Positions 14,151-26,332 of a DNA stretch of 64,000 nt are shown here, piece by piece. The translations under genes were made by a program, and so were the position numbers. Below the pieces are notes generated by a model. That model had not been told where the DNA came from and did not search any database. It saw nothing but the letters and a program-made list of their open reading frames with translations. The stretch is from Theocolax elegans (lineage: Eukaryota; Arthropoda; Insecta; Hymenoptera; Cerocephalidae). Positions within the stretch are counted from its first letter, which is position 1. Every line of letters begins with the position of its first letter. The DNA is taken from positions 88,244,594 through 88,308,593 of the forward strand of contig CM047428.1 in NCBI GenBank assembly GCA_026168455.1, written 5' to 3'.

Positions 14151-15340
14151 TTAGTAACCCTGGTGGAATCAACAAAAATTTTGTAGCCATTTACTGAGTA
14201 GCGTTCTCATGTCAATCTATAAACTAACTAGGACGCTTGGTCAGGTCGTGTACAAGAATGAAACGCTTTTTCGAACCTTTCCTGCCCATTTCATAGTTTT
14301 CATTCCAATTTATAAACCTTTTCTGACCATCAAAAATGCTTTTGGAATTTTAAGTAGACTAAGAAAAATTGGCCATTTTAGCTAGGTATAATAGCCATGA
14401 ACAAGCTCCTAAAAATGATTTGGTTCAATTTGAGACAAAAATGATAAACGTTAAAATATCTTTAAATGTACTATTTATATAGCGTAAATAAGCGTCTGTA
14501 TCTATTACAAATGGTAAAACCGATCAAATTTCACAACACGCTTTAAGTTTTCTTTACAGGATTACCCGAAAAGTTGTTTCATATTTGATGAAGGTTATGT
14601 CCATCTAAGAAATGGTCAAGAAAGGTGTGAAAAAGCGTTTCATTTTGAGATAGAACCTGACCAGTTTCACTGGCCATTTCTTAGTTTTAAGCCCATTTTT
14701 CATATTTAAAATTCTACTAGGGAAATCATAAAAAAATTTTGAAATACTTAACCAACGGTGGTGCAAGTATTATTTTATTTAAAGAGAATAAAAAAGAGAG
14801 AAATTACTTTTTTATTAGTTTTGCAGAAATTAATTTTGCACAAATGAATATTATTATTATTATTATTATATAAAATTATTTATCTATTGCTGTAAGACAC
14901 GGGAAGGATAGACATTGTGTATTTAAAGAGAATAAAAAAGTCAGAAATTTATTTTTTATCAGTTTTGCAGAAATTAATAAAATTATTAAAAAATTATTTA
15001 TTTATTGCTTGTAGGACATGACAGGACTAGAATTGAAATGTAAATTTGTAGGATGCTTTTCTGAAAAATGTTTGTTTTCAATTTAATAGATATTTGTATT
15101 TTTAAAAATAAATACTTGTTGATTCCGCTTTGATTTCAGTACTTTCTATTGCAGAACTTTTTCTGGAGTTTAAGAAATATATGTAAATGTTTAATTAATC
15201 ACAAATTTACGGTAATATATACAAAATACTTGTCGATTATGCCGCTTTGATTTCAGTACTTTCAATTGCAGAAACTGTATATATATATACATAATGTTAA
15301 ATATAAGTTACATATAAAAAAGGTGTCAACATAAAATACT

Positions 15341-16673
15341 TGCGGGTTTTGACACCTTCTTGGAAGGTGTTTTTGATTTCAATATTTTCAATTGCAGAAA
15401 ACTATTATGGAATATATAAAAAAGGTGTAATAAAATATAAATAAGTAGAGAAAATATGGGAGTTAGATTCAAAATACTTGTCGATTCCAGTTTGATTTCA
15501 GTCCTTTCAATTGCAAAAGCTTCATATATGGAGATTTGTAATATAAAAAAAAATATTTAATTAAAATTTAAAGAAACAGACAAAAGCTGGGAGTAATAAT
15601 TAAAGTTATTTATTAGATAAATTTTATTTATAAAAAAAAATTATTTTTAGCAAAAATGTGAAATATTGAAAAAAAATTTAAAAACCGTGATTGGAAAATA
15701 CCCATACTTATGCGGATTTATGCCGTCTTGACGGTTTTAAAAAAATGGACTAAGTAATTCTTTAATTTAACTACCGGATAAGTATTTTGAAAATATGTTT
15801 GGAATCCACCCATACGTGCGAATTACAAAAATTATAAATTAAACATTTCTAAAAATAATATGTACAGATTTTTAGCTCTTTTTGGCCATTGTTACAAAAT
15901 ACTTGTCGATTATACCGCTTTGATTTAAGTACTTTTAATTGCAGAAACTTTATATATATAAAATGTTAAATATAAGTTATATAAAATAGGTGTGAACACA
16001 AAATACTTGCGGGTTTTGACACCTTCTTGGAAGGTGTTTTTGATTTCAATATTTTCAATTGCAGAAAACTATTATGGAATATATAAAAAAGGTGTAATAA
16101 AATATAAATAAGTAGAGAAAATATGGGAGTTAGATTCAAAATACTTGTCGATTCCAGTTTGATTTCAGTCCTTTCAATTGCAAAAGCTTCATATATGGAG
16201 ATTTGTAATATAAAAAAAAATATTTAATTAAAATTTAAGAAACAGACAAAAGCTGGGAGTAATAATTAAAGTTATTATTAGATAAATTTTATTTATAAAA
16301 AAAATTATTTTTAGCAAAAATGTGAAATATTGAAAAAAAATTTAAAAACCGTGATTGGAAAATACCCATACTTATGCGGATTTATGCCGACTTGACGGTT
16401 TTAAAAAAATGGACGAAGTAATTCTTTAATTTAACTACCGGATAAGTATTTTGAAAATATGTTTGGAATCCACCCATACGTGCGAATTACAAAAATTATA
16501 AATTAAACATTTTCTAAAAATAATATGTACAGATTTTAGCTCTTTTTGGCCATTGTTACAAAATACTTGTCGATTATACCGCTTTGATTTAAGTACTTTT
16601 AATTGCAGAAACTTTATATATATAAAATGTTAAATATAAGTTATATATAAAATAGGTGTGAACACAAAATACT
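15341..16673. repeat. Tandem duplication of a 666-bp unit
   Basis: The marker TGCGGGTTTTGACACC occurs at 15,341, 16,008 and 16,674, giving two adjacent units of 667 and 666 bp that differ by a few substitutions and 1-bp indels. Each unit carries the terminal hairpin motif and copies of CAATTGCAGAA/TTGATTTCAGT. The duplication therefore multiplies end-like sequences inside the 4.7-kb element. Confidence 0.85.
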
Positions 16674-17044
16674 TGCGGGTTTTGACACCTTCTTGGAAGG
16701 TGTTTTTGATAAGTAATTTGTATTCAAATGGCAATTACATGAATGTACAACAAAATAAAAACAATTAAAAATGGTAATTTTTTGTCCAAAAATGAAAACA
16801 AAATTTGTGGCCTCCAATGACCTCCTCCCCCCATTCAGTCCCCAGACTATTTGTATGTAGCACAATTCCCATTGATTTTTTTGTTATACATGTTAAATCC
16901 AAAAAGAACGTTTGCAAATTTATTTTAAAGTTCATTGTGTTAAAATGCTGTATTTCACTCAAGTATAGCTCTCTAATTTTTACTTTTCATAAAAGTCCGC
17001 ATTATTACTTTATTAATTTGTGTAATTTGATAAGCATTACTTTT

Positions 17045-17780
17045 TCTATTTATTTATCTGCAATGTGCAATAAATTTTACTCTAATACATTCATGCATAT
17101 TTAAAAAATCTAAATTTTTAATCGTTTATAAATTGTCAACTTTTATAATACCTTTATTCTGCAAATTCCATAAAGTTTTCAAAAAAATATTATGAGACAT
17201 CATTAAGTATGTCAAAATTAGAATTAATAAGATTATACATTATAAAGTTACAAGTGTGCTTCATACGAGTCTTGTTTGTCAATTACTTTTAAGTATTTTG
17301 TTCATTATTTATAATTCATTATTATTAAATATATTTTTTAAAATACACTAATTAATTGGTAAAATCATGTAGATTGTTTATAAATACTTACTTAAGTGAA
17401 ATAATAAATTTCTATTTATTTATCTGCAATGTACAATAAATTTTACTCTAATACATTCATGCATATTTAAGAAATCTAAATATTTAATCATTTATATAAA
17501 TTGTCAACTTTTATACGTATAATACCTTTATTCTGCAAATTACATAAAGTTTTGAAAAAAATATTATGGGACATCATTAAGTATGTCAAAATTACAATTA
17601 ACAAGATTATACATTATAAAGTTACAACTGTGCTTTATACGAGTCTTGTTTGTCAGTTACTTTTAAGTATTTTGTTCATTATTTATAATTCATTATTAAT
17701 AAATATATCTTTAAAGCACATGAATTAATTGGTAAAATTATGTAGAATCTTTATAAATACATAGTGAAGTGGTATAATAA
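17045..17780. repeat. Diverged tandem duplication, 366-bp period
   Basis: TCTATTTATTTATCTGCAAT starts at 17,045 and again at 17,411, and the two units align throughout with scattered substitutions and small indels. They are more diverged than the other tandem duplications here, so older. No coding content is seen; the plus-strand frame at 17,501-17,728 is a by-product of AT composition. Confidence 0.8.
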
Positions 17781-18888
17781 TTATTTTACAGAACTACTAA
17801 TAAAAACTTGTATTTAAAAAAATAGCGCAAGGCAGTATACTGGGTTCTCTATGTTAGGAACTGTATTAGATTAAAATAATAATTTATATCGTTTCATTGG
17901 TGATATAGCATATAATATTTACAAGGTAAAATGTTCCTCACAGCAAATTTGCTTTAATTTTACTTTATACTAATAATTTTTCATTTCAGAGACGTTATTT
18001 GCTTAAAATTAATATACTTTAAAAATAACCCTTTCTTATTCAGTGAATTTAATATGATACACTTATAGTTTTAATTAAGCTAAATTTATTTGTAACAAAT
18101 TAAATTCTATATTATTGGGTTACTATAATAATTAATGACAACAGTACAATTTAATATTATAATTTTAGTACAACACAAGAAATTCTATTTAATTACTTAA
18201 CTATATATGTTAGTTAGTGTCACTATCAAACATTTTATAGGCATGTGAAAGTTACAAAATTATTAAATGCCTTTTACACGTACCAAACAACTGACACATT
18301 GATTTTATTTAAATATTAAAAAAGGTATTCAATAAATATATGTAAAGAGAACAATAACTTATCAACATTCTTTTAAATTATTTAAGTCAGTACATATAAT
18401 ACTATTAAGCAATCATTTCACTTAACGTTGGAAAGAATATCATACTACATATGTTATAGTCCATATAATTATTAAATATTATGTACTTGGCAAAGTATCG
18501 AACACATATATTGGCTTTATATAGAAAATAAAATGATTATTCAGTAATTTTAATTAGGATAGAGAAAGATCAAGCATCCACTTAATTAAAATCTATTGTT
18601 TTTTAAATTATTTTGGTCAATGTGGAAAACATTGAGATATCATGAGGGATTCATTATAAAAATACAAGCATAAGTCCCTTCAAATAATATAAACTTAAAG
18701 CAAACACATCAAATTATACAAATAAAATGAATTAATAATATAATAAATATAATTAAAAGAATGTAATAATATACATTTATTTTTTGTGCAATTCTTATTA
18801 ATATTATACTTTAAGATTAAAAAAAGTTATACCATCGCTTGCATGGAAATGAAAACATTGTTTTCATGGTTAGAATTTTATCAATGTT

Positions 18889-18893
<5 letters not shown>

Positions 18894-18980
<87 letters not shown>
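18894..18980. repeat. (CT)n microsatellite
   Basis: About 43 dinucleotide units, almost uninterrupted. It is the longest pure dinucleotide tract in the window. Confidence 0.97.
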
Positions 18981-18985
<5 letters not shown>

Positions 18986-19592
18986 TTCTCTCGTCGAGAT
19001 GTCAAAGGTCGACATATACTAGTATAGGATATGGGCGAATATGAAATCTTCACCTTGCAATAGTATCTGCATTGCACTACAATAAAAAATACCGAAACGG
19101 AATAATGTGAGGTATTGGAAATAATTACGTAAATTAATAATTTTAATTCATAACTTTTCACACAAAATCAGCCAGATGATTCAACTGTGACAAAAGTATT
19201 CACCTGAAACTAGCTCCCTCTCGTGGCCACGTTTGAACTTCTTCTATAAGTTTTTACTTCTGTACGCGCTCTCTCACGGGCTGGAAAGCATTGTTTCTCT
19301 TTCTATCTCATGCCTTTCCTATACTATCTCTATCTCATTTTGTTTGAAGTTGACTATATATATCAAAAGGGAGAAGACGAAAATTGAGGAAAGGAAATCA
19401 GCAAGCAATATCTTTGGCATTGATTTTCTTGATTGTGCGTAAATGAATTCGTGTAAAACTTGTTGTACAGTAAAGATTAATAAATAAGGAACTTAATGCG
19501 TGGTCAATAGCACACATACATAATGTAATAATGCAGCGGTTAGAAAAGTAAAAATCTGGGGGGCTAGTTAGCTGTATATAATGGCTCTCGCG

Positions 19593-19627
19593 CCTATACT
19601 TGCGTCAGGCGCTATCGCGCCTTTTGA
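19593..19627 (+). repeat. 35-bp element with GGCGC-TATC-GCGCC hairpin, copy 1
   Basis: An exact 35-base match, in opposite orientation, to 26,298-26,332. It contains TGCGTCAGGCGCTATCGCGC, whose inner part folds as GGCGC-TATC-GCGCC. The local flanks do not match beyond a few bases. Confidence 0.9.
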
Positions 19628-21696
19628 TTTTGAATAAAAATTATATTGACAGCTGCGAAGTAAGCATTCTTAATGAAATGAATCAAAATGATCAAGATCT
19701 CCCTAGCAGAAAGATGACAGTATTATTATATCTATCTATAAGATAACAAAATGTTAAGGAAGTAGCGTTAATGTAGCTATAAATACTAGAGGTAATATTC
19801 TCACTTTGTATATGAAATTAATTTTGTTCCTTTTAAATAATGTGTACAGGTTATGCAATGCAATGTACACCTCCGAAATAGTAGTAAACAAAAGATAATG
19901 TACCGAAGAGAACCTGATGAGCATTGGGCTTTATTAGCGCGATTCCTTAATCGGTAAACACAAAAATATAAATGAAAATAAATGGGAGACAGAAGTAGTG
20001 TATTATATATGTAGTAAAGGGCGCGAGTACTGCACTTTCAAACTCTATTTTTTTGTCTTCCAAAAATGGTGAGAGGGTGAGAGGGTGAGAGGGTGAGAGG
20101 GAAAATGGGGGGAGGATAGCGTCGCTACGGGACCATCCGTGATTGATCTCGTTTGACTACCGCAGCGCGACGACTCCCGGGCTTTTCGATTTATTTACTC
20201 TCCCGTGGATTGATAGACCGAAATTGACTGCTCTACCTACCGCCGGCGCGTATTGATTCCTTTATTGCCAAACTTTGTTCTTTTTCTTACTCGTATACCT
20301 GTTTCCCGCCTGTTCTACCTCTCTTTTTCCCTTACTCTCTTCCTCACCGTAATTTTCGTGTTACGAGGTCAATCGCGCCAGTACTCCGAGAGGAAATGAT
20401 CCACGGGTTTATTAGTCGCGAGAGGTGATCATCTCGAGCTTAAACGGTCCCGTGTCAAACGACATTTTTCAATAAATTCCCCCAATCTCGTCTCTACTAG
20501 CTGTCTTTTTTATTTTATTACTATTATCATCATTTCGTATTGCCAGAAAATTAACTAGAATTATTTTTACTTATAAAGTCTCTTTTTCATTCAAATTATC
20601 ATGCTAATACTATATAAAAGTTAATGATTAACTAATTTTTGGCGAATTTTTGTCTAAAATTGATTAAAATCATGAACGTCAAATATTATTATTATCGTAA
20701 AGTTAAGATCTTCAGTTATTTATTACTGAGGCATCAAAATTACACCTACCATTTCTTAAAAAAGTCATGCTCTGGGAAATTCCACTGACCATAGTGGGTG
20801 AAAAGTTAAAAGTTACTTCTTATAATTTCAAATTAAGTTTGATTCGGAAAAACCGTTAAATACCTTATTATAAAAGATTATTGAAATATTTTAAAACATT
20901 ATATTATTACCTAAAAATCCGTCATAATTTCTAGTAGGTTTGAAAGCAAGAAACATTGTTTCAAACTAATAATATTAATTAATATTTATTAATAATAATT
21001 AACAACAAATATTTATATGTAAAAAATATTAATTAAAATAAAGATATCGTAGTTTTAAACAATTTATTTTAGTACATTCACTAAATTTTTTTTCTGCATA
21101 ATTATAACGATTCATGTTCTATAGTATTATAATTTAGATAAAAATTACAAAAAATTGGAACTAGTCTATTTTAGTAAATTATTTCTAGTAATTATTATCA
21201 CATTTATCAGTTATTTTTTACAAAATAATGCACTTAAAATAACTATAATTACTTTTTATTTTTATAACACACACTTAGGCAACGATCTGACAAGAAAAAG
21301 ACAATTTTTCTTAATCTCAGAAGTTTTAATAATAATTAGGCATAATAATATAAATTTAGTGAAGATATATCCGCTCGTAAACTGTGTCTTTAAAGGGGAA
21401 ATTAATTCGACATAAAGTTGAGCAATAAAACAGCAATATTCAAGGACATTTCGAAAATTTTTCGCCATCCTCGCAATGTTGTATACCCTCTTATCATACG
21501 TATACGATAAATACAAAAAATTCCGTTACAAAAAAAATTTGATGTTCCTATAAATTGTATTAATTGTACTGCATCTAAAACTCACTGTATTACTGCACTG
21601 CAAATTATAAATTTAAAAATAAAAGAAATCTTCATACCATGGTAGTGTTACGATTGTTTATGTATCGTAATAATAATAATGACTAAATATTAACAA

Positions 21697-21775
21697 CGTT
21701 CTCGGCCAGCACTCGATCCCAGGACCTAATTCCATTTTTGCGAGGGATGCTCTGTCCACTGAGCTACCGATGCCT
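21697..21775 (-). repeat. tRNA-derived SINE-like fragment
   Basis: Read on the minus strand it begins GGCATCGGTAGCTCAGTGGA, with an intact RNA polymerase III A box (TAGCTCAGTGG). A degenerate B box (GGGATCGAGTGC, where GGTTCGANTCC is expected) lies about 50 bases on. The acceptor stem does not close and the anticodon loop is not convincing, so it is not a functional tRNA. A TTATTATTATTA tail on the 3' side is typical of a SINE tail. The flanking 21,776-21,862 may belong to the same insertion. Confidence 0.55.
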
Positions 21776-22433
21776 GTGCACATTTCTTCACGCAACGACC
21801 TCATATTGTCACACGATGCGCTTTTTCAATTCGACCGGGCTTATACGTCACCCGTGACAATAGTAAAGATTAAATAACAAAATGCTGCACGAAGACTAGA
21901 AGTATAATGTTAATGATACTGTAAATTTTCCATTGAGTAGTCTGCCCATACATCTAATATTTTATTATTCAATATATTCAGCCGATTTTTTAATTAATTT
22001 ACAGATTGACGTTTTAGGCATCATAACTAGTTATTCTATAGTTATTCACATAACATTCTTTTCTTTCTATTGTGTTATTTTTTCTTGTGCCCGTGATAAA
22101 AGCGCAAAGTCTCACGAGAATGGCGAAAATCTATAGAAAGATCGACTAATACAAGTAGAGCATGCATTTTGATATTTGACCACCATTCCAAAATTATTGA
22201 CTTCCCTTAGATCGTCAAGATTCATTGCTGAAAAAACAACACGAATATATATATGGTTGAAAAGAAATTATATATAAGAGTCAAATTTAATGTAAATAAA
22301 TTTTTGATTAAAATTATAAGAGATTACCTTGGTTCACTCTAATTAACGATATTTATTTAATTAAAATAGTCTTTTCGTCTGTTCTGACTCGATCGGTAAA
22401 ATTAGAGTATTACATCTCGTCAATATTGCGTTT

Positions 22434-22435
<2 letters not shown>

Positions 22436-22481
<46 letters not shown>
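22436..22481. repeat. (AT)n microsatellite
   Basis: About 23 uninterrupted AT dinucleotides. Confidence 0.95.
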
Positions 22482-22483
<2 letters not shown>

Positions 22484-25384
22484 GACGAGTATCGAGGATT
22501 TATTCTTCATTGGTAATTAGTTGGGAAATGTCAGAAGATAGCGTCGATGCATTCGACTGTAAATAAATGTTCGTTCAAACGGCAATAGTGAATATTAATA
22601 TAGATTATAATTTATAATTACAAATGAAATTTTTTATCTCTGAAGTATCTTATATAAGTAATTTAACATCAACAAATTATGGATATATATTTATCCGAAG
22701 TACTATTCCAATGCATAGGGGATGATGTACTAAATTTTTACCTTTTCTATTTTTTGGACATAAAGTAACATTTGTAGATGATTAAAATACACATTTTATT
22801 GATTAACGAGGTTCTGTAACAGTAAATGTAACCTGAAATTGTACGAAAATATAATTTTGATATAATTTTTACTATGGGATATGATTCCCGAAAATTGATA
22901 AATATTCTTGTTTCAAAGGGTAATGATCAACTCTTAGAATTATATAAATCAATCCCTTTTTTTATGAGACATTTAACCTCGATAAGGTATGGCGAGTAAA
23001 ATTTAAGTACCTATGAGAAAAGTTTAATCGATCACACGTATCTTTCTCTGGGTTATGCATCAGTGTGGTGTTTAAGAGTTGTAGAAGATAAATTTAGGAA
23101 AAGAGAAAAAGTTAATTAATATAGTTGGAAGAAGCGAATAACAGTATCAAAATAGTAGGTTATATTATACCGCAAGTATACCGGAAGAAGAAACGTAAAC
23201 GAAAGCATATCGAGGAAAGAAAGACATAATAATAAATATAAATTCAAAGAGATCAATATGATTATTATCCGAGGTAAAATATCGGACATTCAACCGTACC
23301 GATTAAAAGAAACAGGCAAAGAAAGTTAAGTAATAATCAATCCTCTTCCCATCAAGATTCTAAAACGATCAATTAACGTCTCGTTTATAAATCCACCTTG
23401 AGACTTGTAAATTCTCTCGCGGTCCCTCGTATAGTGATCGAGTCGTCCTTTTCTTTTCTTTCCGTTAAAATAGGAGCCGGCGCGGCCTCGTCAGATCGAA
23501 GAAAAAGGGAGAGAGAATATATATATGTATATATATACGTATAGGTATAGGTACGTGTACACGCAGTGCATGTATATGTGTATACAAATACAGGAGAAGA
23601 GAGAAAGAGGTGGAACGCGTGGATGATCCGCTTATCTAAATTATTTGCTAGCTGTCAGAGGGGTACGGAGCGCTCGCGCGATTCTACGCGATACGCCAAT
23701 TAGCATATTATCGCGTAGTCAAATGCACCGCCAGTGCTGCCGCGTTGGGTTATTGGGTGGGTGTGTATATGTAGGCCTAAACTAACCGAGTCGCTCCTTG
23801 GATTTCGGCTTAGATCGGAAGGTTACACACACACACCCAAGCACACCCAAGCACACTGTCCCACACACGCGTCCGCGCATTATACACCTAGACCCTAGAC
23901 ACCGACTAAGGAAGACTAATTCCTATGATAATCTATATTATTATTACGTTCGATCTTTATCCGATTTGATTCAATTACAGTGAAGCGTACGTCTACCGAG
24001 AATTTTATTCTGTTGCTCCTACGTAGTGTATAGCTATTCAAATTAAACGATTTCATAACCTACAAGTAGTAGCACTACACATCAGTAGTGGGTTCATAAC
24101 CTCAAAATATTAAGGGGATGTCAATGCAAAACTACAACCAATATTTTCGTACTTTTCGTTATTTATTTGCAATTTTTCACATTATTCTTTCTTACTCGTA
24201 ACAAATCCGTGGTCACATCAATAATTAAGTAAAAATCAAAAACAAATTTAAATTACGAAAAATATGTAATATAGGAATCTGCATACATGTATCTGGGTTA
24301 CCGATCGAGCAAACAATCATAGTCAATACATTTATTTAACAAAATACGCAATTTTATGAAAAACCCGAATACAGAAGTGCATTATATAAGGAATACGTTT
24401 CAGCGTAGATGGTTCAAGTTTTCTTGATAGGAAACACTAAATCCTTACGTCAGATTTGTTCAGGATGGCATCCCCAAAAAACCCCGAATAACAGGTTTCA
24501 TTTTTACATTAGCTCGTCCGTCATCGTGGATTCGTCATCCCGAATTTTAAAATTAAGAAAATTCTGATATATTATACGTGATTCAACGACTTCAAAATCT
24601 CCCAGAATAATAAAGTGAATGATGTATAATTATTATAAATTTTTATAAAATCAACTGATTTTATTTAGTTAAAATTAGTTATATTCTCGACTAATAATCA
24701 TATTTAGTTATGTTTATCAAGATGATGAATAATTTCGTCAACCACACTCAAATTTTAAGGTTAAATAATCGAAATGTTATTAAATAAATAAAATTTGGAA
24801 GAGTTAAACAATTTTGTCAACACGTGATTTTTTTATGTATTTTTAAGTTACGATTATAACGTACATAAGCGTATTATTATTATAAATTATTTAATACTTT
24901 AAGTTTTCATAAATATTTCACGTTGACGATTTTTAACCGTTATTATAGAGAAAATTTTTAGGAAAGAATAAGTAGCTAATAATCATTTAATAAAATAAAA
25001 TAATTTGAAGCCAATTTAGAGATAAAACTTTGGTTTTTAGTTAATTATTAGCGACATAAATTATTAAATTATTAGGATTTTTAGTTAAGGGGATAATGAA
25101 TTACCTAAATGTTTAACGACAAATGAACCACTGTTTAACCTTGGTTTTAATTATACTAATATAACATGTATCTCGTTGTTAAATATTATTATTGAAAATG
25201 ATTGGTATCGTAGTTTTAATCGGTATCGGTATTAACAAGAAAATCTGTAAACGGTGAGATGAACGGATCGTCGTCATCACCGACGTAACGAAAATATCTG
25301 GGTATACGTGCGAAAGAATCGGGGCGTAACAAGCGAAAGGTGAGAGAGACGTGAAAAGAAAAAAGGCATCGTCGGGCACGCGAG

Positions 25385-25424
25385 GACCCGTGGACCCGTG
25401 GACCCGTGGACCCGTGGACCCGTG
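25385..25424. repeat. GACCCGTG minisatellite, 5 copies
   Basis: Five exact head-to-tail copies of an 8-bp unit. Because 8 is not a multiple of 3 it keeps several frames open on both strands, which explains the long minus-strand frames here. Confidence 0.95.
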
Positions 25425-25763
25425 AATCGTGATAATTAATTGGCCCCATGGACTGCAGTCGCACTCGCTCACCGAGGTTCTCTTTCTTCCTCTTTCTCCT
25501 TTTCCGCACTCGAAAGAAAATCGTCTCGAGATACCCGCGATGTGTCGATGTGTCGGTCCTCCGATATCCTCCTGAGTGTATATAGTATCACATACTGATC
25601 GAATTGTAATATCGTATAAGTGTCCAAAAAAGGGTGAGAGTAAAAAAGAGTAACGTAACAACCCTTATTAAATAATCAGATAATATAGTAACAGGACTAG
25701 AGGAACGAGGAAAAGAAGAGAGAATGACCGTTGAACCATGCAGTTGAGGCAGTTTGTACAGAC

Positions 25764-25802
25764 CGTACGGAGCGGTACGGAGCGGTACGGAGCGGTACGG
25801 AG
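25764..25802. repeat. AGCGGTACGG minisatellite
   Basis: Three exact 10-bp units preceded by a variant (ACCGTACGG). The array is GC-rich and 340 bp from the GACCCGTG array. Confidence 0.93.
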
Positions 25803-26054
25803 TTTTAGCCAACCGGCACGGGTACGCCCGTGGAGAGTATCCCGCGGGAAAAGCCCTCACCTTGTTTCGCAACGATACGAGGAGGTTGATTGTGAATATG
25901 CAAATCGTCTGGGCAGCCTGATGAATATTTACTCGAGGAGAAGGCGAGCCGCGACTCGCGAGAGGTACCGAGCCCGTCTTCCGCACCTACCAGAATAAGG
26001 TGTCTGCGCTCGTGTCTCCGTCACCGTCACCGTCACCGTCCTCGCGCATGTGCA

Positions 26055-26103
26055 CCGATACTCCGATACTCCGATACTCCGATACTCCGATACTCCGATA
26101 CTC
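26055..26103. repeat. CCGATACT minisatellite, about 6 copies
   Basis: Six head-to-tail copies of an 8-bp unit, just downstream of three CCGTCA hexamers (about 26,020-26,040). Confidence 0.95.
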
Positions 26104-26297
26104 CTTCGCGATTAAACGTACAATTCTCGAATTAAACCTATATACACAACGATCAAATCGTTCTACTCTTTTCTTGTACGTTTCTTATCCTTTTTTCTTC
26201 TTTTTTCAATTGCCGAGCGATTCTCTTATTTACGTCTCTCTCGCTCTACGAGTTTAAAACAATCTTACACACCACGCGGTATCGCAAATCGTTCTTA

Positions 26298-26332
26298 TCA
26301 AAAGGCGCGATAGCGCCTGACGCAAGTATAGG
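26298..26332 (-). repeat. 35-bp element with GGCGC-TATC-GCGCC hairpin, copy 2
   Basis: Inverted partner of 19,593-19,627, 6.7 kb away, identical over 35 bases although the surrounding DNA is unrelated. It is either the ends of one large insertion or two copies of a dispersed short element. Confidence 0.9.

Larger units (their letters stand above)
12026..16710. mobile_element. 4.7-kb inverted-repeat element with terminal hairpins
   Basis: The left end (12,026 onward, ATCAAAAACACCTTCCAAGA) is the reverse complement of the right end (to 16,710). Each terminus is itself a hairpin, ACACCTTC-caa-GAAGGTGT. A long inverted repeat continues inward: left arm about 12,026-12,664, right arm about 14,748-15,375, with a loop of about 2 kb. 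The loop carries a separate 1.18-kb element. To the right of the inner arm, a unit of about 666 bp is duplicated in tandem. No transposase frame is seen, so it is non-autonomous; the superfamily is unknown. Confidence 0.75.
17781..21690. other. Gene-free stretch with long (CT)n tract
   Basis: A nearly pure (CT)n run occupies about 18,894-18,980 and produces poly-Ser/Leu open frames that are not genes. A GTGAGAGG 8-mer is repeated four times at 20,069-20,100. A more GC-rich block follows (20,100-20,480), with no splice-bounded exon recognised. The remainder is AT-rich. Confidence 0.55.

Noticed and set aside
15341..16710. CRISPR-like or satellite array
   Set aside because: The repeated unit is about 666 bp, present in two copies plus a partial one, inside an inverted-repeat element of an insect genome. 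It is neither a CRISPR nor a long satellite.
18786..19027. Ser/Leu-repeat proteins
   Set aside because: They are translations of the (CT)n tract.
21697..21775. Functional tRNA gene
   Set aside because: The A box is good, but the B box is degenerate and the acceptor stem does not pair. Kept only as a SINE-like fragment.
25179..25998. Overlapping 85-160-codon frames on both strands
   Set aside because: The frames are kept open by 8- and 10-bp minisatellites, giving repeated peptides on both strands.
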